Source: Fibrobacter sp. UBA1765 (lineage in GTDB: Bacteria; Fibrobacterota; Fibrobacteria; Fibrobacterales; Fibrobacteraceae). From it: 8,956 bases of DNA. Shown piece by piece: positions 1 to 7,347 of this stretch. Position 1 is the stretch's first letter. Each line of letters opens with the position of its first letter. The position numbers and the translations under genes were made by a program. The notes under the pieces are model-generated. The model worked only from the letters and a program-made list of their open reading frames with translations. It was not told the DNA's origin and searched no databases. The DNA lies in contig DCGZ01000091.1 in assembly GCA_002314675.1 (NCBI GenBank), forward strand, positions 34,846 to 43,801, in the 5' to 3' direction.

Positions 1-105
1 CGCGCCTTTGGCGCCCGTAGGGTGAACAGGGCTCTGGCCCTGTGAAACAACCCAGTACAGCGAAGAATGGCTGTTCTGGATCACTTCGCATTGCTCGTGA
101 TGACA
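1..105. repeat. Run of four intergenic hairpins, likely part of a dispersed repeat element
   Basis: Non-coding. Four inverted repeats follow one another: GCGCC/GGCGC (2-6 with 10-14, 3-nt loop); ACAGGGC/GCCCTGT (26-32 with 37-43, loop TCTG, perfect 7 bp); CCAGTACAGC/GCTGTTCTGG (52-61 with 70-79, one mismatch); and ATCAC/GTGAT (80-84 with 97-101). The last resembles an imperfect palindrome, GATCCTTCG...GGATGACA, that I recall from the intergenic DNA of many bacteria. The first hairpin recurs with a compensating pair change at 8937-8949, which suggests a repeat family. It could instead be the 3' structure of a gene lying left of the window, or a small RNA; no T-tract marks it as a terminator. 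Confidence 0.5.
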
Positions 106-133
106 TTTCATTATTCATTGTTAATTAACTATA

Positions 134-201
134 CCCTAATCTCTAGAACCTAGTCTCTAACCCCTAAAGCACTGAAAAATCAACATTCACTAGCCCCTAA
201 T
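134..201. repeat. Degenerate 7-bp tandem array (consensus YYCTARN)
   Basis: Five contiguous heptads run from 134 to 168: CCCTAAT, CTCTAGA, ACCTAGT, CTCTAAC, CCCTAAA. Two more, CACTAGC and CCCTAAT, lie at 188-201 in a different register after a 19-bp break. CTA at positions 3-5 of each unit is invariant. The last base overlaps the stop codon of the minus-strand gene at 201. The pattern recalls heptameric short tandem repeats of other bacteria, but no function is implied by the sequence. Confidence 0.5.
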
Positions 202-998
202 CATTCTTCATCCCAGATCTTTAGAATCAGAGACTTGAAATCTTGCCAGTTATCTATGGATTGCTTGACTTCCTTAATGTAAGTCTTTTTAAGCTTTTCG
301 CTGTCGTACATTCTGTATGTGCGGTGGGCCTTGCAGTTGTTTGTGCTGTTGCATTCGATGTCTTCTCTGATATACTGGTAACCGAGCAGGTAAGTGTTTC
401 TTTTGGCCATGTATATTAAATATGCTGCGGTGTTGTCTTTTTCAAGTTGCTCGTGAATCTTGAGTTCAAGATTGAAGAGTATCTTGTCTAAATTGATGTT
501 GCTTTTGAGCGCAGCTTCCTTTTTACCGTAATAGCAGGCGGCTTCGCGTGCAGCTTCGATACTTAACCCCTTTACGAATCCCTTTGGATCCAGGTAGTCT
601 TCTGCTTCGAGCTGGTTGATTGGCAGGTTCCTTGGCGCTGCGTAAACTCTGTATACCTTGTGCGTTTCGCCCTTGTTTTCGAAGATTTCCTTTTTAGACA
701 TTGAAATCCAGTAAATGCGTTCCAGGTTCTTGAATGCGTATTCGGTACGCTTCTTGAAATCTAGGTTCTGTTCCTTTGCGTATACGATGCCGGCCATGGT
801 TCGTGCTATGTCGTACCTTGCGTAATAACCGGATAATTCCTTTGCGATTTCGATATCTTCGTGCTCGCCGACGCCGATTCCAGAAATCATGCCATTTTTG
901 TCAAGTTCCGTTTTTACCTGTAGCAGGTTTGAAAATGGGGCGTTTGCAGCGAATGCGCATACACAAAAGGCTAGTATTACTATAAAAAAGCTTTTCAT
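201..998 (-). CDS. Exported protein of unknown function, 265 aa, with a possible internal duplication
   Basis: I do not recognise a named family. The N-terminus is a classical signal peptide: Lys2, a hydrophobic core at about residues 4-16, and possible signal peptidase I sites after AFA (17) or ANA (20), so the protein is probably periplasmic. There is no lipobox. The mature part seems to hold two related halves: E50-R66 and E148-L164 share a pattern of E-x-A-K/R-E-x-x-x-Y-Y, and each half ends in YR[VM]Y (116-119 and 228-231). Residues 38-70 (Gly-rich strand, then an Ala/Arg helix) faintly resemble LPP20-type envelope domains; this is a weak impression. Cys216 and Cys222 could form a disulphide. 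No Shine-Dalgarno motif precedes the ATG. A TATATA at 1006-1011 sits only 7 nt upstream, so a leaderless mRNA is possible. It is divergent from gltB. Confidence 0.8.
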   Translation of the reverse strand: MKSFFIVILAFCVCAFAANAPFSNLLQVKTELDKNGMISGIGVGEHEDIEIAKELSGYYARYDIARTMAGIVYAKEQNLDFKKRTEYAFKNLERIYWISMSKKEIFENKGETHKVYRVYAAPRNLPINQLEAEDYLDPKGFVKGLSIEAAREAACYYGKKEAALKSNINLDKILFNLELKIHEQLEKDNTAAYLIYMAKRNTYLLGYQYIREDIECNSTNNCKAHRTYRMYDSEKLKKTYIKEVKQSIDNWQDFKSLILKIWDEE

Positions 999-1104
999 GG
1001 CTACATATATAGAAAATGTATCTTAAAAATTGCATTTGTGGTTTGCTATTAGCTTTATTTAGTATTTAGGCTTGTTTGGGTTTTACTTTATTTGAAAAAC
1101 TTGA

Positions 1105-1222
1105 TTACAAAATATGTAAAGATTAGCGCGATGTTTTACAATTTATGTAATGTATTGAGTTTAAAACTGCAGTTTCTATCGGTGATATTTACGATTTTTG
1201 AATGATTTTACCGAATTTGTAA
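1105..1222. promoter_or_regulatory. Cluster of TTACA-N5-TGTAA dyads, candidate activator-binding sites upstream of gltB
   Basis: Two exact dyads, TTACA-N5-TGTAA, lie at 1105-1119 and 1136-1150. A third with one mismatch (TTACC-GAATT-TGTAA) is at 1208-1222, with wider perfect arms TTTTAC/GTAAAA at 1206-1211 and 1219-1224. Weaker versions occur at 1083-1097 (8/10) and 1189-1203 (7/10). Centres of the three main sites are near -150, -119 and -47 relative to the predicted start at 1262. The spacings of 31 and 72 bp are close to 3 and 7 helical turns, so they would lie on one face of the DNA. This is where enhancer sites for a sigma-54 activator are expected. The regulator is unknown, and the sites could also serve the divergent gene at 201-998. 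Confidence 0.5.
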
Positions 1223-1234
1223 AACATAGATGTT

Positions 1235-1251
1235 TTGGCACGGATTTTGCA
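1235..1251 (+). promoter_or_regulatory. Sigma-54 (RpoN) -24/-12 promoter of gltB
   Basis: The sequence TTGGCACG-GATT-TTGCA fits the sigma-54 consensus YTGGCACG-N4-TTGCW at every specified position. The invariant GG (1237-1238) and GC (1249-1250) are 12 bp apart, as required. Transcription would start near 1262, giving a leader of about 24 nt before the gltB ATG, with AAGGAAA (1274-1280) as ribosome binding site. A TATAAA (1253-1258) could serve as a sigma-70 -10 box, but the hexamer 17 bp upstream (ATGTTT) is a poor -35, so sigma-54 is the better reading. Confidence 0.85.
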
Positions 1252-1285
1252 ATATAAACTGCGAAAATAAACAAAGGAAACATTT

Positions 1286-4200
1286 ATGAATGCACAAGGT
1301 CTTTACAATCCAGCTAATGAGCATGACGCATGTGGCGTCGGCTTGGTAGCTAATATTAATAATGTGGCATCGCACCAGATTGTGCTTCAGGGCATTACAG
1401 TCCTGAAGCGTCTCATGCATCGTGGTGCGGCTGGTGGCGATCCGGAAACGGGTGATGGCGCCGGCCTTTTGCTTGCAATGCCGCACAAGTTCTTTAGAAA
1501 AATCTATTCTGACCTTCCGGCACGCTATGGTGTTGCAATGGTCTTTGTAGACAACAAGGTTTCTGCTGATTTTGCCGACAGGGGCATTGAAGAAATCGCA
1601 GCAGCAGAAGGCGCTACAGTCTTGAAGATTCGTGACGTTCCTGTAGATGCTTCTAGCATCGGTCGCACTGCTCGCGAAACCTTGCCGCATATCCGTCAGT
1701 ATATTTTTGACGGTTCAAAGTTTGAAAGCGATGAAGCTTTTGATGTAAAGCTTTATGTTATTCGCCGCCTGATCGAAAAGAAGTTCTCTGATCTTTATAT
1801 TTGCAGCTGCTCCAGAAGAACAATCGTTTACAAGGGCCTTTTGCTTGCAAGCCAGATCGAAGGCTTCTACAAGGATTTGAACGATAAGGATTTTGAAAGC
1901 CCGATCGCTCTTGTTCACCAGCGTTATTCTACCAATACGTTCCCGACATGGCCACTTGCCCATCCGTTCCGCTACTTGGCTCACAACGGTGAAATCAACA
2001 CTCTTCGCGGCAACTTGAATAGCCTTAAGGCTCGTGAACCGCACTTGAAGAGCGAACGCATTGGTGAAGATTTGCCAAAGCTCTTGCCGCTTATTTCTGC
2101 TGGTCAGAGCGACTCTGCAAGCCTTGACAACATGTTTGAATTGCTCGTTGCAGCTGGCCGTAGCTTGCCGCATGCAATGCTTATGCTTATGCCGCAAGCA
2201 TGGGGTGCAAAGCACTACCTCGGTCGCGATGTTCGTGGCTTCTTTGAATATGAATCCATGCTTATGGAACCATGGGATGGCCCTGCCGCTGTAGCGTTCT
2301 CCGATGGTATTAATGCCGGTGCAATCCTTGACCGTAACGGTCTTCGCCCAGCTCGTTACACCCTTTGCAAGGATGGCCTCTTTGTAATGGCTTCTGAAAC
2401 TGGCGTGCTCGATATTAACGATGCCGATGTAGAAGAAAAGGGCCGTTTAAAGCCAGGTGAAATCATTTACCTTGATATCGAAAACCACCGTATCTTGAAG
2501 AACGCAGAAATGAAGGCATACGTTGCTCGTAGCAAGCCGTATCGCCGCTGGGTTGCTGAAAACAAGATGAGCGTTCGTGGCCTCTTTAGCGAAATCAACC
2601 CGTCTGACGTTCCAGAAGATTTGCTTATCCAGCAGAAGCGTTTTGGCTACTCTGCAGAAGACTTGAGCGTTATCTTGCAGCCTATGGCAAAGAATGGCCA
2701 GGAACCAATTGGCTCTATGGGTAACGATGCCGCTCTTGCTGTACTTTCCGACAAGCCGCAGCCGCTTTTCAACTACTTTAAGCAGCTCTTTGCCCAGGTT
2801 ACAAACCCGCCGATTGACCCGATTCGTGAAGAACTCGTAATGAGCCTTACCACTTACATTGGTAACCACGGCAATATTCTTGAAGAAACACCGGAACAGG
2901 CTCACCTTATCAAGATTCCGCGCCCGATCGTTACTGAAGACGAAATCAAGCATTTTGAAAACATTGGTGACAAGTGCTTCCGCGCAAAGACTCTCAAGAT
3001 GCAGTTCCCTATGGGCGGCAACGGTGAAGTTCTTGAAGCTGCAATCCAGAATTTGGCTGGCGATGCAGTTCGCGCTGTTCAGGAAGGCTTTAACATTATC
3101 GTTCTTTCCGATAAGAACGTGGATTGGGGCTTTGTCCCGATGCCGTCTCTCCTTGCAACTGCCGCTGTAAACCGTACCTTGGTTGAAGCAGGCGTTCGCC
3201 CGGAAATCGGCTTGATTGTCCAGTCTGGTGAAGTTCGCGAAGTTATGCACTTTGCACTCCTACTTGGCTATGGCGCAACCGTCATTAACCCGTATCTTGC
3301 GTTCCAGAGCATTACAAACATGTGCCACACAGGTGAACTCGATGTAGGCCCTGTAACTGCTGCTGCAAACTACGTAAAGGCTGTTGACAAGGGTCTTTTG
3401 AAGATCATGAGTAAGATGGGTATTTCTACACTCCGTAGCTACCGTAGCGCCCAGATCTTTGAAGCAGTCGGCTTGAACCATGAAATCATTGAAAAGTTCT
3501 TGCCAGGTACTGCAAGCCGTGTTGAAGGTATCGGCCTTGCAGAAATCGCCCGCGAAGTAGATGAACGTAATGCAATTTCCTTGAAGGACGCTAGCCCGAT
3601 TCTTAAGGAAGGTGGCCAGTACAAGTTCCGTAAGGATGGTGAAATGCACTTGTGGACTCCGCAGTCCCTTGGCGCATTCCGTCAGGCAGTCCAGCTTGGT
3701 GACTACGCAAAGTTCAAGACCTATTCTAAGCTCATCGATGACCAGTCTGAACGTCTTGCAACACTCCGTGGTCTCTTCAAGTTCAAGGAAGCCACTCCGA
3801 TCGACATTTCCGAAGTGGAATCCCGTCAGGATATTATCAAGCACTTTGTTGCTGGTGCAATGAGCCTTGGTTCACTTAGCCCAGAAGCGCATGAAGCTAT
3901 CGCTATCGCCATGAACCGTAACGGTGCCATGAGTAACTGCGGTGAAGGCGGTGAAGACCCTGATCGTAATACTCCGGCTCCAAACGGCGATATCCGTAGC
4001 AGTGCAATCCGCCAGATCGCTTCCGGTCGTTTCGGTGTAACAATCGACTACTTGCGCCACGCTAAGGATTTGCAGATCAAGATGGCTCAGGGTGCAAAGC
4101 CTGGTGAAGGTGGCCAGCTCCCGGCTCACAAGGTTAACGACTTTGTCGCTCGCATTCGTCATTCCATTCCGAATGTTTCCTTGATTTCTCCTCCTCCGCA

Positions 4201-5734
4201 CCACGATATTTACTCTATCGAAGACCTTGCTCAGTTGATTTACGACTTGCGTAACTCTAACCCTAAGGCTCGTGTTTCTGTAAAGCTTGTGTCTGAAGTT
4301 GGTGTCGGTACGATTGCTGCTGGTGTTGCAAAGGCTCATGCAGACGTGGTCCTTATTTCTGGTCATGATGGTGGTACAGGTGCTTCTCCGCTTACATCCA
4401 TTAAGCATGCAGGCCTTCCTTGGGAACTTGGTATTGCCGAAGCGGAACAGACCCTCGTTTTGAACGACCTCCGTGGCCGTATCAAGCTCCAGGTAGATGG
4501 TCAGTTGAAGACTGGTCGCGATGTTGTAATCGCAGCACTCCTTGGTGCAGAAGAATTCGGCTTTGCTACAAACCTCCTTGCAAGCCTTGGCTGCATTATG
4601 GACCGCAAGTGCCATACTAACAAGTGCCCGATGGGCCTTGCAACTCAGGACCCGGAACTCCGTAAGCACTTCAAGGGCAAGCCGGAATACGTTGAAAACT
4701 TCCTCTACTTTATTGCTGACGAAATCCGTGAAATTCTTGCAAGCCTTGGTCTTAAGAGCCTTGAAGAAGCATGTGGCCGTACAGACTTGCTCGATATGAA
4801 CAGCGCTATTGAATTCTACAAGGCTAAGAAGCTTGACTTTAGCAAGATCTTTGCTGGCGTAGACGCTCACGATGGCAAGGAACACGTAAAGAAGTTCGAC
4901 CCGAACTTTGTAAAGGAAGAACTTGTAAACTTCGACCGTCGCGAAATTTTGCCGTTCGTCCAAGATACTCTTAAGAGCGGCAAGGCTGTAGAACTTTCTG
5001 CAATGGTTCATAACGTTGACCGTACCGTTGGTACAGAACTTTCAGGCGAAGTGGATGAACACTTTGGTGCAAAGGGCTTGCCAGAAGATACGATCAAGGT
5101 TCACTTGCAGGGTGTCGCTGGCCAGAGCTTTGGTGCATTCCTTGCTCCGGGTGTTACCCTTGACTTGGAAGGCGAAGCTAACGACTTTATGGGTAAGGGC
5201 ATTAGCGGTGGTAAGATCATTGTTCGCCCATCCAAGAACGCAGCATTCAAGGCTGAAGACAACGTAATTGCTGGTAACGTTATTGGTTACGGTGGCACAA
5301 GCGGTAAGATCTTCATTAACGGCCTTGCTGGTGAACGCTTTGGTATCCGTAACTCTGGTGTGCTCCTTGTAACAGAAGGTGTCGGTGACCATGGTTGCGA
5401 ATACATGACTGGCGGTCGTGTAGTTGTGCTTGGTAAGGTCGGTGTTAACTTTGCTGCAGGTATGACTGGTGGCTTTGCATACATCTATGATGAAACTGGC
5501 CACTTTGACCTTAGCTGCAATGTTGACTCTGTTGACCTTGAAAGTGTGCTCCCGGGTACCGAAAGCGAAGCGGAATTGCTTGACATTATCAAGCAGCATG
5601 TTGAAGCTACTGGCTCTGAAAAGGGTAAGCGCATTCTTGAAGACTGGAATAACTCTCGTCCAAAGTTTGTGAAGGTGTTCCCGGTTGAATACCGTAACGC
5701 TTTGGCAACAGCAAAGCAGGCTCAAGCAAAGTAA
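1286..5734 (+). CDS. gltB: Glutamate synthase (GOGAT), large (alpha) subunit
   Basis: Makes glutamate from glutamine and 2-oxoglutarate: ammonia released in the amidotransferase domain is channelled to the FMN site, with electrons supplied by GltD. The 1482 residues match the usual bacterial length of about 1,480-1,520. Domains in order: class II glutamine amidotransferase (about 16-420) with nucleophile Cys16 after a 15-residue propeptide ending DA, HQRYSTNTFP (211-220) and NGEIN (234-238); a central domain (about 470-760); the FMN/synthase domain (about 820-1190) with CGEGGEDP (885-892), KPGEGGQLP (938-946) and SGHDGGTGASP (1025-1035); 3Fe-4S ligands C1103-x5-C1109-x4-C1114; and the C-terminal GXGXG beta-helix (about 1270-1450). 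The propeptide and AAGGAAA at 1274-1280 fix the start. It heads a gltBD operon read from a sigma-54 promoter. All key residues checked are present, with no sign of a frameshift. Confidence 0.98.
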   Translation: MNAQGLYNPANEHDACGVGLVANINNVASHQIVLQGITVLKRLMHRGAAGGDPETGDGAGLLLAMPHKFFRKIYSDLPARYGVAMVFVDNKVSADFADRGIEEIAAAEGATVLKIRDVPVDASSIGRTARETLPHIRQYIFDGSKFESDEAFDVKLYVIRRLIEKKFSDLYICSCSRRTIVYKGLLLASQIEGFYKDLNDKDFESPIALVHQRYSTNTFPTWPLAHPFRYLAHNGEINTLRGNLNSLKAREPHLKSERIGEDLPKLLPLISAGQSDSASLDNMFELLVAAGRSLPHAMLMLMPQAWGAKHYLGRDVRGFFEYESMLMEPWDGPAAVAFSDGINAGAILDRNGLRPARYTLCKDGLFVMASETGVLDINDADVEEKGRLKPGEIIYLDIENHRILKNAEMKAYVARSKPYRRWVAENKMSVRGLFSEINPSDVPEDLLIQQKRFGYSAEDLSVILQPMAKNGQEPIGSMGNDAALAVLSDKPQPLFNYFKQLFAQVTNPPIDPIREELVMSLTTYIGNHGNILEETPEQAHLIKIPRPIVTEDEIKHFENIGDKCFRAKTLKMQFPMGGNGEVLEAAIQNLAGDAVRAVQEGFNIIVLSDKNVDWGFVPMPSLLATAAVNRTLVEAGVRPEIGLIVQSGEVREVMHFALLLGYGATVINPYLAFQSITNMCHTGELDVGPVTAAANYVKAVDKGLLKIMSKMGISTLRSYRSAQIFEAVGLNHEIIEKFLPGTASRVEGIGLAEIAREVDERNAISLKDASPILKEGGQYKFRKDGEMHLWTPQSLGAFRQAVQLGDYAKFKTYSKLIDDQSERLATLRGLFKFKEATPIDISEVESRQDIIKHFVAGAMSLGSLSPEAHEAIAIAMNRNGAMSNCGEGGEDPDRNTPAPNGDIRSSAIRQIASGRFGVTIDYLRHAKDLQIKMAQGAKPGEGGQLPAHKVNDFVARIRHSIPNVSLISPPPHHDIYSIEDLAQLIYDLRNSNPKARVSVKLVSEVGVGTIAAGVAKAHADVVLISGHDGGTGASPLTSIKHAGLPWELGIAEAEQTLVLNDLRGRIKLQVDGQLKTGRDVVIAALLGAEEFGFATNLLASLGCIMDRKCHTNKCPMGLATQDPELRKHFKGKPEYVENFLYFIADEIREILASLGLKSLEEACGRTDLLDMNSAIEFYKAKKLDFSKIFAGVDAHDGKEHVKKFDPNFVKEELVNFDRREILPFVQDTLKSGKAVELSAMVHNVDRTVGTELSGEVDEHFGAKGLPEDTIKVHLQGVAGQSFGAFLAPGVTLDLEGEANDFMGKGISGGKIIVRPSKNAAFKAEDNVIAGNVIGYGGTSGKIFINGLAGERFGIRNSGVLLVTEGVGDHGCEYMTGGRVVVLGKVGVNFAAGMTGGFAYIYDETGHFDLSCNVDSVDLESVLPGTESEAELLDIIKQHVEATGSEKGKRILEDWNNSRPKFVKVFPVEYRNALATAKQAQAK

Positions 5735-5759
5735 AAAAAGTCAATTTAGATTGCCGATG

Positions 5760-5822
5760 AGAACCGTACCGCGAATGTGGATACGGTTCTTGCCGTTCCA
5801 AGATTTTTTTTGAAGAAATCTT
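5760..5822 (+). other. Two hairpins in the gltB-gltD spacer
   Basis: The first hairpin pairs AGAACCGTA (5760-5768) perfectly with TACGGTTCT (5782-5790). Its loop can extend by four more pairs (5769-5772 with 5777-5780, one a G-U) across a bulged A5781, leaving a GAAT tetraloop. The second pairs AAGATTT (5800-5806) with AAATCTT (5816-5822) around a T-rich loop. The T-run starting at 5804 is 13 nt from the first stem, so this is not a standard terminator. It may stabilise or process the gltB mRNA, or partly attenuate gltD. The rest of the 135-bp spacer holds only the gltD ribosome binding site. Confidence 0.55.
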
Positions 5823-5869
5823 TTAAATGGCCTGGCAATTTTTTAACGCACTTTATAAGGAATTTTCTT

Positions 5870-7210
5870 ATGGCATTAGTACAAAGAATTCAGGACGTAT
5901 ACCGTCCCGTAGAAGAACGCGTTAAGGACTTGAAGGAAGTTGAACGCCTCTTCACAGAAGAAGAAATAAAGGCTCAGGCCGGTCGCTGCGCTGATTGCGG
6001 CATTCCGTTCTGCCATGGCGCTGGTTGCCCGCTTGGCAACTTGATCCCGGAATTCAATACAGCTGTTGCTGCAGGTGATGTGCGTAAGGGTTACGACATT
6101 ATCAGCAAGACTGCGTTCTTCCCGGAATTTACAGGCCGTGTTTGCCCTGCTCTTTGCGAAGCAAGCTGCACACGTCAGCTCAATGACGACGCTGTAATGG
6201 TTCGCCAGGTTGAAAAGTTTATGATTGAAACCGCCTTCAAGGAAGGTTGGGTTGAACTTCCAAAGGCTGAACCAAACGGCAAGACTGTTGCTGTAATTGG
6301 TTCTGGTCCATCAGGCCTCTTTGCTGCAGAAAGCCTTCGTCGTAAGGGCTATGCAGTGACTGTCTATGAAAAGAAGCCAAAAGTCGGTGGCCTTCTTCGC
6401 TATGGCATTCCTAACTGGAAGCTTGAAAAGGAAGTTATCGATCGTCGTGTTGCTCTTATGGAAGCGGCGGGCATCAAGTTCGTTTGCAATTGCGAAATCG
6501 GCAAGGATATTTCTGCTGAATACATCCGCAAGAATTTTGACTATCTGTTCCTGGCCATCGGTACCCCGAATGCCCGTGACCTGAAGATTCCTGGCCGTGA
6601 AGCTGAAGGCATTTACCTTGCTCTTGACTTCCTCCATGGCGAAGGCGAAAAGTACAATGCCAAGGGCAAGAAGGTCTTGATTATTGGCGGTGGCGATACC
6701 GGTAACGACTGCGTCGGTAAATCGCTCCGTGAAGGCTGCAAGAGCGTTCTACAGGTCGAATTCATGCCGAAGCCGCCTGAAGAACGTTCCCCGTCTACAC
6801 CATGGCCTGATTGGCCGTATATGCTCCGTACAAGCTATGCCCACCATGAAGGTGGCGAACGTCGCTGGAATGTTTCTTCCAAGCAGTTCATTGTGAAGGA
6901 CGGCAAGGTTGCTGGCGTTGAAGCTGTGAAGGTGGAATGGGAAATGGCTCCAAACGGCAAGCCGTTGAAGCCGAACGAAGTTCCGAACTCTACAGAAATA
7001 ATTGATGCTGACTTGGTTGTTCTTGCCATGGGCTTTACAGGTGTTCCTGCAGAAGGCATTGTAAATGACCTTGGCTTGCAATTGACCCCGCGTACAGCGA
7101 TTGTCCAGGACCCGAGCCGTGGCATTTATGCCGTTGGTGACTGCGCAAATGGTGCAAGCCTTGTTGTGCGTGCCATGGCCGATGCAAAGGCAAAGACCGC
7201 AAAGCTTTAA
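5870..7210 (+). CDS. gltD: Glutamate synthase (GOGAT), small (beta) subunit
   Basis: FAD- and 4Fe-4S-containing partner of GltB; it oxidises NAD(P)H and passes electrons through its iron-sulphur clusters to the FMN of GltB. The N-terminal cysteine segments are C40-x2-C43-x4-C48-x4-C53, in the typical GIPFC and GCPLGN context, and C92-x3-C96-x3-C100. The FAD Rossmann motif is GSGPSG (144-149), followed by the Glu of VYEKKP; the NAD(P)H motif is GGGDTG (273-278); the C-terminal FAD contact is VGDCANGASLVV. The chosen start gives 446 residues, with AAGGAA at 5857-5862, 7 nt before the ATG. A longer frame from 5777 would add 31 unconserved residues from the spacer hairpin. The protein is slightly shorter than E. 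coli GltD (about 470), mostly at the C-terminus. It is co-directional with gltB after 135 bp and is followed by a terminator. Cofactor preference cannot be read safely from the sequence. Confidence 0.96.
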   Translation: MALVQRIQDVYRPVEERVKDLKEVERLFTEEEIKAQAGRCADCGIPFCHGAGCPLGNLIPEFNTAVAAGDVRKGYDIISKTAFFPEFTGRVCPALCEASCTRQLNDDAVMVRQVEKFMIETAFKEGWVELPKAEPNGKTVAVIGSGPSGLFAAESLRRKGYAVTVYEKKPKVGGLLRYGIPNWKLEKEVIDRRVALMEAAGIKFVCNCEIGKDISAEYIRKNFDYLFLAIGTPNARDLKIPGREAEGIYLALDFLHGEGEKYNAKGKKVLIIGGGDTGNDCVGKSLREGCKSVLQVEFMPKPPEERSPSTPWPDWPYMLRTSYAHHEGGERRWNVSSKQFIVKDGKVAGVEAVKVEWEMAPNGKPLKPNEVPNSTEIIDADLVVLAMGFTGVPAEGIVNDLGLQLTPRTAIVQDPSRGIYAVGDCANGASLVVRAMADAKAKTAKL

Positions 7211-7230
7211 ACAAAGTTCCTTGTGCTACG

Positions 7231-7265
7231 GGCCGCCTGCAAATGTTGTGGGCGGCCTTCTTTTT
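7231..7265 (+). terminator. Rho-independent terminator of the gltBD operon
   Basis: A GC-only 7-bp stem, GGCCGCC (7231-7237) with GGCGGCC (7251-7257), with a 13-nt loop, is followed at once by TTCTTTTT (7258-7265). It lies 20 nt past the gltD stop codon. Confidence 0.88.
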
Positions 7266-7272
7266 GTTCATG

Positions 7273-7304
7273 AAAAAAAATCCAGGCTGTTTAACGCCTG
7301 GATT
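7273..7304 (-). terminator. Rho-independent terminator of the lipoprotein gene
   Basis: A perfect 9-bp stem, AATCCAGGC (7279-7287) with GCCTGGATT (7296-7304), has an 8-nt loop. The A-run 7273-7280 reads as a T-run directly after the stem on the minus strand, 43 nt past the lipoprotein stop codon. On the plus strand no T-run follows directly, so it appears to be one-directional. Together with the terminator at 7231 it insulates two convergent genes. Confidence 0.85.
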
Positions 7305-7347
7305 CTTTCGCATAGATTTTTTTGCTTAATTAGAGCAGCGGCTGTTG

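Noticed and set aside
1..45. Open frame entering from the left edge and ending at TGA 43-45
   Set aside because: Only 14 codons are visible and they consist of two hairpins; there is no basis for calling a gene end.
1105..1150. GlnR/TnrA-type nitrogen sites (TGTNA-N7-TNACA) or E. coli-type NtrC sites (TGCAC-N7-GTGCA)
   Set aside because: The half-sites here face the other way (TTACA then TGTAA). The only TGTAA-to-TTACA pair has a 16-bp gap, and no GCAC/GTGC arms are present.
3872..5011. 379-codon open frame antisense to gltB
   Set aside because: It mirrors the strong codon bias of gltB; its translation has no recognisable domain, and it covers the conserved synthase domain.
5833..5850. Possible sigma-54 promoter in the gltB-gltD spacer (CTGGCA ... 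CGCA)
   Set aside because: The GG (5834-5835) and GC (5848-5849) are 14 bp apart, not 12, and the TTGC block is absent.
5777..5869. Longer gltD reading frame starting at 5777
   Set aside because: The ATG lies in the loop of a hairpin, lacks a ribosome binding site, and the 31 added residues are unlike GltD; AAGGAA before 5870 fixes the start.
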